A stretch of 64,000 nucleotides of DNA, taken from positions 1,700,025-1,764,024 of the forward strand of contig JAJVDF010000211.1 of the NCBI GenBank assembly GCA_022410635.1, read 5' to 3'. Shown here piece by piece: positions 21,701 through 32,270 of the stretch. A program made the position numbers and the translations under genes. Origin of the DNA: Tretioscincus oriximinensis. Lineage: Eukaryota > Chordata > Lepidosauria > Squamata > Gymnophthalmidae. Below the pieces are notes generated by a model. That model made no database searches and had not been told where the DNA came from. It saw nothing but the letters and a program-made list of their open reading frames with translations. Position 1 is the stretch's first letter; every line of letters starts with the position of its first letter.

Positions 21701-24668
21701 CATATCCACCTGAAGTGCAACAGTAAATGAAGGATCCCTATATACTGAAGATCNTCATTGGGGGACAATCGGAAGGAAGGGAACGGGACTTTAGAATGCA
21801 TTTCTGATGTGATACCATAGATGAGCTACATTGAAATTGGAAGCAAAATACAAATTGAGAAAATATTTATTTTATCAGGAATGGGATCTGGGCAGCACAT
21901 ATGGTCCTGACAAGAGGCTGGAACGACAGAAGCAAGTGAGATTAACCTTATTCTATGAATATATCACAGATGTGATGCTATTAGATTCTGTAAGAGAAAA
22001 AAATGTTTATGCTAGGAATAGCTGCTATACAACTATGGGCACTGAACCGGAACTCACTCATTGTATGGGGAATTTTGGGGAATTGGAACAATTGATTAGA
22101 ACATATCATCTTCATATCTTGCACCAAAGAAATATGATATAAACCAACCTACTTAAGGACTGTAGGCTGATTATATCATATTTCATTCACACCATCAAAA
22201 TCGTCACACCATCAGTACCAACTGCCTGGTGAAGATGAGAGAAAATAAAATATTTTTTAAAAAAGGTAGATGCATGCTGATTTTCAAAATATTTTTCAAA
22301 TATTATTATACTAGTGGAATTAACCTGTTACACTGCAGTAATGCAATGGGCTTTAGCCCCTACTACTCCTTGCTCCCATCCGTACCTCCACCCGTTTACT
22401 TCCCCATTACATCCCTCTTTCACTTGCTGCTTCTTTCTTTCCATTTTCCTTTTCTTCCATTTTTCTTTCCTTGCTTNTTCCTTACCCTCCTCCTTTCTTT
22501 TTTCTTCTTTTTCTTCCTTCCCTTTCATCCATTCCTTCCTTTGTTCTTCCTTTCCTTCCTTNCCAGAATTGAACCCTAGGGTATTCCACTTCTCACATCT
22601 TTCCACTGCCAGAACTGCTGATATATTACTTCCCTCTGTTTTCTGTCTTTTACCCAGTTTCCAACNCAGGACTCTGTTCTCTGGAGGCTGCCAAAATTCC
22701 AAGCCCAATTCTTGGGCGTTAAACGTTGGAAAGTTGGACTCTGTCATATACATTTTATGATATGTACAGATAATTTTGCAACAGGGAGATAATTTTTTTA
22801 AAAGGGAATGGTTGTCATTATGAAGAATGTGCCTTCTTTGCTAAAAAAAAATCAGTTCCAGAAGATAATGTGTTTGGTGAACACGGGAGCTTTTTGAAAT
22901 ACCTGACACTTCACCATCTATTAGGTACTGTCCTCCTCATTATTACGATCAATAATTGGATATTTTTCCAATAACAAAAGGGAATAATCATTACAGTGAA
23001 GAAAAGGAAGGGTGGAAAATTCTAGCCATAGCTGGCTCACATTGGACTGGGGGAATTTTCAGCCTCTTTTCATTGCTCATAGATATATATTTCCATTCTA
23101 AAAAGTTTAGATTGCTGGCATTAATGGATCCAGAAACTCTAGTTTGGGGAAGAAAAGAAGAAGAAAAGAAACATAATTTAATCCAAATTCTGCCTTGTTT
23201 CTTCCAAAATTAGGGCTAAAAGGGGCTGTTACAATGGGGCCCACATGGTGTTAGTTATCTATACCCAAAGCAATGTGTATTGTAAGTGCTGAAGAGAGCT
23301 TTGGTTACCAGACAGCTATAGAAATTAGATAAAGAGTTAGAGAGAAAGAGAGAGATGATAATGAGAGGGAGAGTGGCAGAGATAATGTTTTTTAAAAATC
23401 CCTAGCTAAAAAAATCCCTAACAACACATAAAATTCTTCTTTGCCTATCAGTGGAGGTTGGGATAGGGGTTTGATGCTTTTGAAAAGAGGAGATGCACAT
23501 ATATTGGTAATAAATGTGCCTTAAAATACATAATTTATTGCCTTTGCTGAAAATATTTTATATAATTGGTGTTTCCACCCCACAACAACAGGCCCATATT
23601 CTCTATGACTTTAGCCTTACCTGAGGAATCTTGTAAATGTCCAAGATGGTTGCAATATGAAGAGAGGTATCTTCATCCAGTCCTCCAATGAGAGCAACTA
23701 GATTGTTCCATGTGGCACATTTGTAGTTGATGTTAAATCTATCCCACGTAGAAAGAAGTCGTATTGTTCCATGATAAGTCCACATTGCATTGAAGTAGCT
23801 GTCGGTGATATGGAATCCAAGAGTAATGTTGGGTAGGATTTGCGAATTTTCATTGATCTCCTGTACTGCAAATTCCAAGGCTAAAACATGCTGATAATGT
23901 TTAGTCAGATAACTGCAATGATAAAGACATGTCATAATGTAATGATATTTTGTACTTCCTGTGACTTTGTTCATGATTGCTAGCATTTGAAAAGAACAGC
24001 CAAGTTTATTTGTTTATTTATTTACATTTGTATTCCATCCAATATAATATCTCAGGGCGGATCACAATTAAGAATAATAAAACAGATTAAAATAGAACAA
24101 TTTAAAACTACAAAAGTATAAAAATGCAGCAGTGCCTTCAAGGAGATTTTCTTTTCTTTTTGCAATTACAGGAGAAAACTGGTCTATGCAGAGCAGTAAT
24201 CCCAAAACTATTTGCTTCCAAACATTAATTAATGAGAATAATTAAAAAAAACAGATGAAGCAGAGTGCATGCTGGACGGCTCTCTTCTCAGATCTCCTTA
24301 AGAATTAACTCAAACATTTGATTTTCAATACATTGAGTAATAGGTCTTTGTGCATGCAAAAATTCCAGTTTTTAGACAATACAGTCATTAATCAGGTTGA
24401 TATAAGTTTTATTCCAGATAACTATCATACAGATGATCATGGCTGCTTACACAGGTTCTTTAATTAGTATTTCCATGGGATGTATCCTGAAGGTCCTTTC
24501 TTCAGAAAACATGACGATCTGAGACATAATCCCACCAATGATGAAGTCACCTGGATGAAAGTACCTGTGAAGAGGAGGGATAGGATTGCTGATGTCACAT
24601 TTGGCAGTATATTGTTTACATGCTGATTTTGGAAATAGCACCAGGGCCAGAACCAAGAATATCAGCAT
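14810..24668 (-). CDS. Type-2 vomeronasal receptor (V2R), complete six-exon gene
   Basis: A class C GPCR of the vomeronasal organ, which binds peptide or protein pheromones through its extracellular Venus-flytrap domain. Exons on the - strand: 24668-24451, 23912-23621, 21825-20974, 20459-20232, 17548-17422 and 15747-14810. Together they make 2655 bases (884 residues plus stop) with no frame break and correct GT/AG borders throughout. Order: signal peptide (residues 1-17), ligand-binding domain (to about 530), cysteine-rich NCD3G linker (about 531-590), seven-helix domain (about 600-865) ending [13 protein letters not shown], a V2R signature. Two unresolved bases (21290, 21754) lie in exon 3. 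A possible AATAAA lies at 14779-14784 on this strand. It is likely functional and the only intact V2R here. Confidence 0.88.
15748..17421. other. V2R intron 5, with a hAT-like non-coding element
   Basis: The intron is AT-rich. About 16894-17325 begins GTGATGGCTAACCCATGACAC and ends with a complementary-looking GGCACATAGCCAG, as in short hAT-type elements. No gene is recognised. Confidence 0.4.
17422..17548 (-). CDS. V2R exon 5: cysteine-rich NCD3G domain
   Basis: This 127-base exon is bounded by ATTGGACAG and GTAAGAT on the - strand. It encodes [20 protein letters not shown] then [17 protein letters not shown], the canonical V2R cysteine pattern that couples ligand binding to the helices. 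It leaves in phase 1, and its last G plus AC of exon 6 make an aspartate. Confidence 0.9.
17787..18697. mobile_element. DNA transposon-like element with terminal and long internal inverted repeats
   Basis: The left end TGCGTTCACATGACTA and right end TAGCTAGTTGTGTGAACGTA are inverted copies. Sub-terminal blocks with TTATTCCACAATAA and TATTCCGGAATATAAA are also partly symmetric. Inside lies a GC-rich fold-back (18112-18420). No transposase frame is seen, so it is a non-autonomous element inside V2R intron 4. Confidence 0.6.
18112..18420. repeat. Long imperfect inverted repeat (hairpin arms over 100 bases)
   Basis: The left arm (about 18112-18272) and right arm (about 18299-18420) are reverse complements. 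Matching blocks include GATCGGGTCTGAGAAAGGAA, CAGCCCCCAAAGCAGGAAAC and CGGAGCCTAGG. About 26 bases form the loop, and the left arm carries roughly 40 extra bases. GC content is far above the flanks. Confidence 0.75.
18700..19955. other. V2R intron 4, middle part: nothing recognised
   Basis: The sequence is AT-rich with a short GTTGTT/GATGATG microsatellite at 19911-19945. I see no gene, and only faint traces of the palindromic element family near 18945-19070. Confidence 0.45.
19960..20155 (-). mobile_element. tRNA-derived SINE (Sauria-type), reverse copy
   Basis: Read on the - strand it shows a tRNA-like head near 20150 (TTTGATGTAATGGTTAGAGA), the CAGCTGGGTGACCCTGGGC block, and an end near 19960. 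The forward copy at 60680-60935 has the same blocks. It lies between V2R exons 4 and 5 and partly abuts exon 4's intron side. Confidence 0.6.
20232..20459 (-). CDS. V2R exon 4: distal ligand-binding domain
   Basis: The 228-base exon follows CTTCTGATATAG and ends AATCAG|GTAGAA. It encodes [20 protein letters not shown] and ends [11 protein letters not shown]. The FNNSAGD and [10 protein letters not shown] blocks are typical of V2R exon 4. It is phase 0 at both ends. Confidence 0.9.
20597..20938 (+). mobile_element. tRNA-derived SINE with TTC/GATTCT tail
   Basis: The A-box-like GGCTCAGTCGCTTAGG and B-box-like GGGCTTCGAAACC lie about 30-40 bases apart, as in Pol III promoters. The body matches the reverse copy at 59228-59553. 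The tail is a GATTCT then TTCTTC microsatellite. It sits in V2R intron 3. Confidence 0.7.
20974..21825 (-). CDS. V2R exon 3: main ligand-binding (Venus flytrap) exon
   Basis: The acceptor is ATTTCAATGTAG and the donor ATGGCAG|GTAAAA. Its 852 bases encode [52 protein letters not shown] and [20 protein letters not shown], all standard for the ANF-receptor fold of V2Rs. It is phase 0 at both ends. The two unresolved bases do not create stops. Confidence 0.9.
21826..23620. other. V2R intron 2, holds the second composite repeat
   Basis: Apart from the composite repeat at 22312-22760 I see only AT-rich intron sequence and a GAGA-rich patch near 23330-23380. Confidence 0.5.
22312..22760 (-). mobile_element. 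Composite repeat: CR1 piece joined to a purine tract (copy 2, inverted)
   Basis: This is the reverse-strand counterpart of 7885-8379. The pyrimidine-rich run (22420-22560) is the complement of the GGAA tract, and 22565-22740 is the CR1 reverse transcriptase piece with the same flanking block (GGAATTTTGGCAGCCTCCAG). The 141-codon frame here is repeat-derived. Confidence 0.6.
23621..23912 (-). CDS. V2R exon 2: start of ligand-binding domain
   Basis: I chose the acceptor GTCTTTATCATTGCAG because it joins exon 1 in frame (GT|T) and gives [20 protein letters not shown], the standard V2R exon-2 start. The exon ends [10 protein letters not shown] at CCTCAG|GTAAGG. An open stretch upstream of 23912 is intron. 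292 bases, phase 2 in and phase 0 out. Confidence 0.9.
24003..24130 (-). mobile_element. L2 LINE 3'-end remnant
   Basis: Reverse-strand sequence ends in an AAATAAATAAACAAATAAA-like tail after ATTGTGATCCGCCCTGAG and ATTGGATGGAATACAAATG, which matches the CCTGAGACC...TATAAATA style of L2 ends in this window. It lies in V2R intron 1. Confidence 0.55.
24451..24668 (-). CDS. V2R exon 1: signal peptide and N-terminus
   Basis: The ATG at 24668-24666 opens a signal peptide ([17 protein letters not shown]). [20 protein letters not shown] follows, the usual V2R N-terminal block. The donor is AACCTGT|GTAAGC. Exon 1-like copies occur at 32691-32866 and 35083-35483, both broken. Confidence 0.9.
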
Positions 24669-27600
24669 CCTGAAGACAAATTTGTACTTTTCTCACACAT
24701 ATCCTTTCTTTCATTTTTCCTTGCAGTCACAAAACTACCACCACATATTATAAAATATCATATGCTAGAGATCAGCATCATGGAGTCAGGTTAATTCCCA
24801 GTGTGGACACTGACCATAGTAGTTTTTGTATTTTTCCACTAATTACTTGAGCTTAAAACCATTGAGACCTTCAGGGATCTTAGCTAGACAATAAAATTAA
24901 CCACAGTGATTATGATAATTTGAAAAGAAGTACATAGCTCCAACTTCAACGAAGTATATTCTGTTAGTAACTGGAATAGTCCATGAGATCTTGCAATTAA
25001 TTCGAGAAATGAGAACATCATTTTCTATTCCTTGCTTGTGCATTTTCCTCCATAACTTAATGTCACTTCAGAGAGGCAGCCATGGTAAGGCAACCATTAT
25101 ATGGCCACTGGATTCCCCANTTCTCTGCCGCCTCTCTGAGAGATCGTTCCATTGGATGGTTTAAAGGACACCAGAGTTATAACAGCCTAAGGCAGGATTT
25201 TTCAGAGAAATAGCCATGTTAGTCTAGTAGAAAGTCCAGCAAAGGAGTTAGCAAAACTTTGAGACTAACTTGAGAAAAGTGGCATTAGTCCCTCAGCATC
25301 TGAAGAAGTAGACGTGTCTATGAAAGCTTATGCCACCCACTTTTCTCAAGTTAGTCTCAAAGTGCTGTTAGCTCCTTTGCTAAGGCAGGATTGTCATTCA
25401 GAGCCACAGCATACAATGCAGTAGCCAACCTCAGCCTTGACTATGTGATCCATTTCCACCAGCTGGAATGCTCAAGAGATGATTTTAATGTCATTTTGCC
25501 ATTAGTTTGTTTCGTAGCACTAATTTTCATGACAGGATGCATTCTGGCTGGCAGAGCCATGCAAAAAGAGCTTACCCAAAAGAGTCTGCCCCCAGGGAAC
25601 CTTGAAGCATGTAGAACTCTGTATTCACTAGTAGCAGTTTATACCACGCAGATGAGCATCCATTTAAACAGCTTGAATATGCAAGCATGGGAATATATTT
25701 CTGACCTTAATGGGCATTAGGGCTGGGATGGCCACACAAGTTATGTTAATGTCACTAAATCACCGCTGGGCCAACTTTGAAGATTTTCTAAAAAAAATTA
25801 ACATACCCTTATTGGGCTATCATTTTCCATTTTATTTCAAAAACTAGAGGATAAGCCCAACATGCAGGCTTGTTGAGCAGTAAAGGCAAGGGCAGTGTGA
25901 CTGTAAGAGAGTGCCTGGCATTCTTGCACTCATGCGGCCTCCTTCCAGTCAGTGCCTGGTGCTGGTGGCTGGGGCAGTCAGAGTGTGAGAGAGCACCTGA
26001 CATTCAGCTTGGGTACTCTCTTGAACTCACACTGCCCCTGCCATCACTGCTCCCTGACTAGAAGGGGGTAGCCAAAGTCACAGTCACACCACTGTCATCA
26101 CCCAAACCCGCCACCATGGTCTGCATTCAGAACAGAAGTAAAGATGCAGCCTTCACCCATATTTTGAACGTGGCAGCAGTAAGTTTGGGTCCCGGAGGCT
26201 CCCATCCGCTCCACCATGTCTGGCAGTGGNAGAGGAAGCTCAAATTTGGGTTGGTCAAATGTGGCTCTTATTAGTGGTAAAGATGTGACTTGAAAGATTG
26301 CATTACTGAAATGTGGGGCAAAATATTCACTTGCAGTAGGGGTCTGGATCCTTGACCCCCAATACTGTAACTAATAGATATCAAGGGGGTTTTTTTTATT
26401 TTTATTTCTATTTATAACAAACAAACATAATACAAGAATACATCCACATCAGACTTGTTACAGGAACACACACTGTATTAGACATTTTGAAGACAATCTC
26501 ATTACGAAAGTATCCAATGAAAAAACAAAGACCAGCCAAGCAAATAACCCCTTCTCTCCCCACTTAAATATAATTTTCCTTTATATCCACTTCTGTCCCT
26601 CCCGCCATTCTCCCACACACACACAACAAAACTGTCNGTAAATAAATCCCTTCAGCTTTTTCACTTTGGAGCACTGAAAAAAACGGGAACAAAAATTGTG
26701 TGGCTCTGTGCTGAGCATATGCATTTCTAATTTAATCCAAATGGGAAACATTTTTGCCATGCAAAGTTTGCACAGCACATGGTTCAGAGCAGAGTTTGCT
26801 CAAAAAACCTCTGCAAGTNCGCTTAATGCAATTCGTGTTAAGTGTACTTCAGCAATGTTTTCTTACTACGTGCTCCAATTGGACAGCTCACTGTCTGATC
26901 AAAGTCCAGTCCTTTGAGGGCCTTCAGACAAAGCCAGAAGCAGCCCCAAGGATTGGGATCCACAGCAGCAAGGGAGATCTTTGCCTTTTGCCTGTGTTTT
27001 TATATTTTCCCACCATTGCTGCAGTGCGAGAAATTTAAGCAAAGAGGAGATTTGTAAAGATCTCTCTTGCTGCCATGGAGCAAGTCTCTTGATGTCATTC
27101 GGAGCCAGAAGCAGATCCAAGGATTGCATTCCCTGTTTTTAAGCAAATGAAATGTGTGCAAAACCAGGGATTAAAATAAAAGTGTTATCTGCATTCTCTC
27201 AATGAGCTCTTGGCACAGCTTCATATTTTCCCTGCCTTGCAGCTACTGAAATGACACCAAGACAGGAAGGAAACTAGGAAAACAATGAAGCAGATCCAGA
27301 TTTAGTTCACAATTTTTTAATTAATTCCATCACACACACACCCCGTCAGAATACAGCCTCATTATGGTATCTATCATCTTGTATAGTGAAAAAGCATTTA
27401 TTTCTTTTAATGTTAATGGTTATGACTTACAGATAATGAAAATGCAAAAGTAGCACGGTATATCAGAAAATCAGAATATTGTGAGAAAGTTCAATATTGT
27501 ATACTCATGGTGACATTCTCTAATCAAATAAATAAATAAGTGACGTAGATTACTCTGGATATAATGAATCTATATAATGTATGAGTTTCATTATTTGAAT

Positions 27601-27669
27601 TTAATTACTGAGATAAATTAACTTTTCCATGGTATTCTAATTTATTGAGGTGCTCTAGTATTTTGGTAT
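24669..27669. other. V2R 5' flank; no other gene recognised
   Basis: A block near 24990-25090 (CTTGCTTGTGCATTTTCCTCC) is repeated upstream of the V2R pseudogene at about 34010-34090, so part of the flank was duplicated with the gene. A fold-back element sits at 25240-25380. A 109-codon frame at 25391-25720 and a 94-codon frame near 26754 show no family motif. 26900-27130 shares blocks (GCCAGAAGCAGCCCCAAGGA) with 37650-37700, a dispersed repeat. Confidence 0.45.
25240..25380. mobile_element. Fold-back DNA element with 44-base arms
   Basis: The left arm at 25240-25283 (CAAAGGAGTTAGCAAAACTT onward to AGAAAAGTGG) is mirrored by 25337-25380. The centre carries CAGCATCTGAAGAAGTAGAC. Related copies are at 31377-31485 (one arm lost) and 1-60. 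Non-coding. Confidence 0.65.
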
Positions 27670-27850
27670 GTTGGAAAGTATTAATCAAATATATAATTCC
27701 TTTCTGTTTCCATTTGTATGTATGCATACTTTGCAATGCTTGTACCACAGCATGCATAGGATTATAAATGGTACAGTTGTGTGTCCATGCATGCTCATTT
27801 CAAAGAGGCAGGAAGATTTTCTAGCTTTTCTAAATAGGAGATTACACAGA
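27670..27850 (-). pseudogene. V2R exon-3 scrap
   Basis: On the - strand the blocks read KLENLPASL, FEMSMHGHT, then YNPMHAVVQALQSM and YKWKQK across frame breaks. They line up with [20 protein letters not shown] and the following YKWKKK of the intact V2R exon 3. Only the distal end of the exon survives. It lies 3' of the pseudogene's exon 6, so it belongs to a further, mostly lost V2R. Confidence 0.7.
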
Positions 27851-28002
27851 AATAATTTATGTACCTGTTCCACTAAATATTTAACTACATACAGAGATAA
27901 AGATTTAATGACTAATAGCATTTTTCAAACATGAAAATCAAATGAAGAATTATTATTTAGGTTTCTTGATAACTACAGAGAAGATTTCAAAAAACAAATA
28001 AA

Positions 28003-28969
28003 TCAAGCAAACTGGAGACGCTCTAAGATAAATATTGATACCAGCAATTGAAAGCCAAATACACAGTTTCTTGCTCTGTTTCTCTTCATCAGTCCTTCCT
28101 TGTTGTTCAGTTCTAGCCTCATGACAATAATATAGTGTTTGGGGAGGAAAATGCAAAACAGTATTCCAACACTAGAGGCCAGAATAGAAAAGATCTCCAC
28201 AGCAACCTTGTATTTTCCTTTAGCACTCAGGTATGAGGGAATAAAGGACAACCAAACACTGCAAAAGACCAACATGCTGAAAGTGATGAACTGGGCTTCA
28301 TTGAAACTGTCTGGTAACTTCCTGGCTAGGAAAGCCACCATCAAACTGATAAAGGCCAAGATACCTAAATAGCCCAGAACACAACAAAAATGGCATCGGA
28401 GCCTTCATTCCATTCCATTATAATTTCCTCAGTCAATGAATGTATGTCCATTTCTGGAAAAGAGGGAGATGTGGCTAACCACATGGTAGAGATAGCAGTT
28501 TGTATGCAGGAGCACAAAAGAAGGATAGAAATGGCCAGACTTTGCCCCACCCACTTCCTCATGCTGCTCCCTGCTTTGGTAGCCTTGAAAGCCAGGACCA
28601 CAGTGACAGTTTTGGCCAATACAAATGATATGGCGATTGAAAAGATTATGCTAAAAATAGATTGTCGGAGAAGGCAAGTCACCTGTTGAGGCTGATCAAT
28701 AAACAGCAGAACACAAAGAAAAGAAAGCAGGAGGGACAGGAGGAGAGTGTAGGTTAGATTTCGGTTATTTAACAATAGGTGTATCTGGGTACTTCAGGAA
28801 TGTTCCTAGTACTAAAGTTGTAATGAAAGAAAAATAAAAAGAGCAAAAATAGTTAAAATAATTCCCAAATGTTGTTCACAAGATAAGAAGCTGACAACTC
28901 TGGGAATGCAGGAATCGTGCTTTTCATTTGCATAATGATCTTCTGGATATTTAATGCCATCCAGCATGT
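28003..28969 (-). pseudogene. V2R pseudogene exon 6 (seven-helix domain)
   Basis: The acceptor (TTATTTTACAG) is kept. Against the intact exon there is a one-base insertion near 28835, a five-base deletion near 28770 (between IVK and NNRN, giving a stop), and a one-base deletion near 28385 in FFYCVLGY. Between breaks the sequence stays close: [15 protein letters not shown] and [14 protein letters not shown] are easily read. Confidence 0.9.
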
Positions 28970-29796
28970 CTGTAAAATAAAATATATAATTTTCCCATTT
29001 GAAACACTACACAAACCAATTGAACAAGGAGATATTTTTAACACATAATTTCTGGCAAAATTCTGGACTCAGAAANAAATATATTCAATTTTTATTTATT
29101 TGCATCAAGCTATGCAAATTATTATGCTCCCCTACCTTTTATAATCATCATGACTTTACAAAGTCAAAGTAAATCTGAAGCATTTATCCTAAATTTATTT
29201 ATTGTTATGTATATGTGATGAGATATTTCCAGCCAGGTTGAAGAATCTTGAACGTAACTTGTGGTGACCAAAAACATAAGGCCTAAATTTTGGGTTTGAA
29301 ACTGGAAAAGAAGAAAAAAATCATTACTTTCCTGATTGTCACTCCTGCTCTGATGCTGGAAAAGGAAGGGTTTTCTCCTGTTCCTGGTACTGTCATATTC
29401 AAAATCAAAGCTTTGATTTGTGTTTTCTGTGTTATCCACCAGGTAAGTAGAGCCTGGGAGGAATGCTTGCTTGGACAGGAGCCCCAGATGGGTGGCTAAG
29501 GGGAATGAAATTCAGGGTCATCCTGAATGCTGCAATCCTTGGCTATGCCTCTGAATCACATACTGTACTTTGAATATTCAACCCGTTTTCTGATCTGAAT
29601 GACACCCAAGCACTTATTGTAGAGAGGTCTGTTTTACCTAGTAATTGCAGTTCCTAGGATTCTATTTTTTCTTTAATATACAAGATTACGCCACCTTCAA
29701 GTTGCCCTTTTCCATTGCAAGCAGCTATTTAGTTATTAGGTCTGTACTGCAAGTCCAACTGAGAAATATCTCTAAATTGTTTAAGAATATATAATA

Positions 29797-30303
29797 GAAG
29801 AAGAAGAAGAAGAAGAAGAAGAAGAAGAAGAAGAAGAAGAAGAAGAAGAAGAAGAAGAAGAAGAAGAAGAAGAAGAAGAAGAAGAAGAAGAANNNNNNNN
29901 NNNNNNNNNNNNNNNNNNNNNNNNNNNNNNNNNNNNNNNNNNNNNNNNNNNNNNNNNNNNNNNNNNNNNNNNNNNNNNNNNNNNNNNNNNNNNNNNNNNN
30001 NNNNNNNNNNNNNNNNNNNNNNNNNNNNNNNNNNNNNNNNNNNNNNNNNNNNNNNNNNNNNNNNNNNNNNNNNNNNNNNNNNNNNNNNNNNNNNNNNNNN
30101 NNNNNNNNNNNNNNNNNNNNNNNNNNNNNNNNNNNNNNNNNNNNNNNNNNNNNNNNNNNNNNNNNNNNNNNNNNNNNNNNNNNNNNNNNNNNNNNNNNNN
30201 NNNNNNNNNNNNNNNNNAAGAAGAAGAAGAAGAAGAAGAAGAAGAAGAAGAAGAAGAAGAAGAAGAAGAAGAAGAAGAAGAAGAAGAAGAAGAAGAAGAA
30301 GAA
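29797..30303. repeat. Expanded GAA triplet repeat with assembly gap
   Basis: Uninterrupted GAA units flank a run of N (29893-30217): about 32 units before and 28 after. The right end continues as GAACTGGGTTATTATATCCC, the same junction as the tail of the reverse SINE near 59245, so the repeat likely grew from a SINE tail. The true length is unknown. Confidence 0.85.
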
Positions 30304-30671
30304 CTGGGTTATTATATCCCGCTTTTCGGCAGCTCTGTCATATTAGGTCATTAGTCACCAGTGCTCATGGCGCTGAAATGGCCATTTTCCCCATGGTTTC
30401 TAATCTTGAAGAAAGTCCAGTTTAGCAGAGGAGTGCCCCATACAGATGACGGCACAGAGGCTACCCATTTCTGGAGCGAGATCTCATCCTAAATCACGCT
30501 AGATCGTGTTTCCAGCAAATCAGGGAGCTGTCACGCAGGAGCATGTCATCCCTACAGCAGCACCCCAGATGTGGACATGGTGCTGGTGCACTCTTTGTAA
30601 GTAATGCTCCCATGGCAACATGCATCAACAAAGTGTGTGAGGGCAGGGAGGCGATGGCATATAGCCCAATT

Positions 30672-30846
30672 GGAGCAACAGGAAGAATTTCTGAAAATAC
30701 CATTTAAAGAGAGTCAAGAATAGAAGATTTTGTCTTCTTCTGCTTGAGAATGCCAGGCTAGTGGGCCATTGTATGAGGTAGAATGCAGGACTAGATGGGC
30801 TGGGACCTAATTCAACAAGGCTTTTCTTATATTCTTATGTTCTTAT
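30672..30846 (+). mobile_element. CR1 LINE 3'-end fragment
   Basis: It follows the CR1 3' UTR order: GGAGCAACAGGAAGA, GGACTAGATGGGCTGGG, then the TTCTTATG tail at 30830-30846. Degenerate. Confidence 0.65.
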
Positions 30847-30873
30847 ATGGGGAAAAATGTAAAGACATCCCAC

Positions 30874-31100
30874 CTGATTAAACCAGGAGTGCCATGTGAT
30901 GGCATCCTCTGTAANATTAATTTCTTGGTTTGGAACAGAAAGCATATTCATCCTTCCAACTTTGATCTTAATAAATGTCTCATTAGAGAAAAAGATCCAG
31001 TTTATATTATCAAATCCCACTCCCAATTTCCAGTTCCTGTCAAAGGAAATGGGGTCTCCAGTATTGTTATTAAAAATACATTTCCCCCAAAATGATACAA
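30874..31100 (-). pseudogene. V2R pseudogene exon 4
   Basis: The splice sites are kept (ATATAG acceptor, AATCAG|GTGGGA donor) but the exon is 227 bases instead of 228. One base is missing near the NNNTGDPISF block, shifting the frame. [11 protein letters not shown] is readable at the end. One base is unresolved at 30915. Confidence 0.88.
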
Positions 31101-31376
31101 CTATATCATGAGGTGACAAAAAAGACAATTGAGGTAATTGTGAGAACTGTTGCATCTTGGCTAGTGAAACATACAACGTGTGCTGACATTGCACATCATG
31201 ATATCTAATTCAGAAACGAGCGTCTGTACAGACAGGGCACTAACAGGGACTTTTTCACATGAGAGGATTAGTTTCTGCTATTTTACCTGTTTTTTTTAAC
31301 CTGGAGTTCATACCCCATCACATTTGCATATGCTTTGTCATCTCCAATAGACAGTTTTCTATAAAAAACGGACCCT

Positions 31377-31640
31377 GTCATTAGTCCCTCAGCATCTGAA
31401 GAAGTATAAGTGTCTAGGAAAGCTTATGCCACACACTTTTCTCCTGTTAAGTCTCTAAGTGCTACTAACCCCTTTGCTGGATATCCTGGAATAAGAATAT
31501 GCCATCCACCTGATAGTGTAGGATGCGGCAGGCCGTGAGTGGAACATGCCATAGTCTATATTAGCATGTGGATGGCCAATCTCTGTCCCAAGATACAGCC
31601 CAGAATAAGCCTCAGTGTGCACAAGGCCTATGGGAGCACA
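31377..31640. mobile_element. Two adjoining fold-back element fragments
   Basis: 31377-31485 matches the centre and right arm of the element at 25240-25380. 31488-31640 matches the palindromic element at 54607-54792 (ATGCCATAGTCTATATTAGC, GCATGTGGATGGCCAA). Non-coding. Confidence 0.5.
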
Positions 31641-31744
31641 GCTCATTCATGAATCTTTCTACCCATATGTTTTTATAAAGTTACAAACATAAAGGCCACT
31701 TCACAGGGTCAAATTGGTTATTATAAATGGTTACATTTCACAAG

Positions 31745-32270
31745 GCCTTATTGATTAGGATTGCCATATTTTAGCAGCCCAAAACCGGGAGGAGGGAGGT
31801 GCATGCACGTGCGCGCGCTGATGCACTCACACACGGACTCACGCACACACGGACGCTTGTAGTCCATCAGATTGAAGTGCATCAGATTTTTTTTTATATA
31901 GAGTAGGGTGCCTTCAGCTGGCCCCAGTTGCTAGAGACCCCTAGTGGTGGTGCAGTGTATTGTATTTTTTTNAAAAAATCATTTTTTAAGTGTGTGAGAA
32001 TTGTTTGAAGTGCATGAGAATTTTTATTTTTTACTAAGTGGAGGGTGCCCTTAGGAGCTGCCACCAGTTGCCATAGCCCCCTAGAGATGGTGCAGTGATT
32101 TTTTGTTTAAAAAAATAATTAAAAAAATATTTTTTTCAAAAAATATTTTTTTAAAATATTTTTTTCATCAGCAAAAACCAGNGAAATGGTGCCCCCCCCC
32201 CGGGAGAATGGGGTACACACCCCAAAACCAGATCCCCCCCCCAAAAAAGGGGGCATCTGGTCAGCCTACC
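31745..32270. mobile_element. Low-complexity DNA element ending in GGTCAGCCTA
   Basis: The stretch starts GGATTGCCATATTTT and ends GGGGCATCTGGTCAGCCTA, the end shared with the elements at 35273-35470 and 43893-44048. The inside has long T/A and C/G runs and a short CACACGC-rich patch. The 113-codon frame at 32103-32444 is a low-complexity artefact. Confidence 0.4.

Noticed and set aside
22314..22760. 148-codon frame on the + strand and 141-codon frame opposite
   Set aside because: Both fall in the composite CR1/pyrimidine repeat.
23913..23986. Extension of V2R exon 2 upstream with an alternative acceptor at 23958
   Set aside because: The longer exon would break the frame with exon 1; the acceptor at 23913-23914 gives the right phase and the usual 292-base length.
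25391..25720. 109-codon frame on the + strand
   Set aside because: A short block near its start looked vaguely like the V2[10 protein letters not shown] motif, but it is on the wrong strand and the rest does not match. No splice context.
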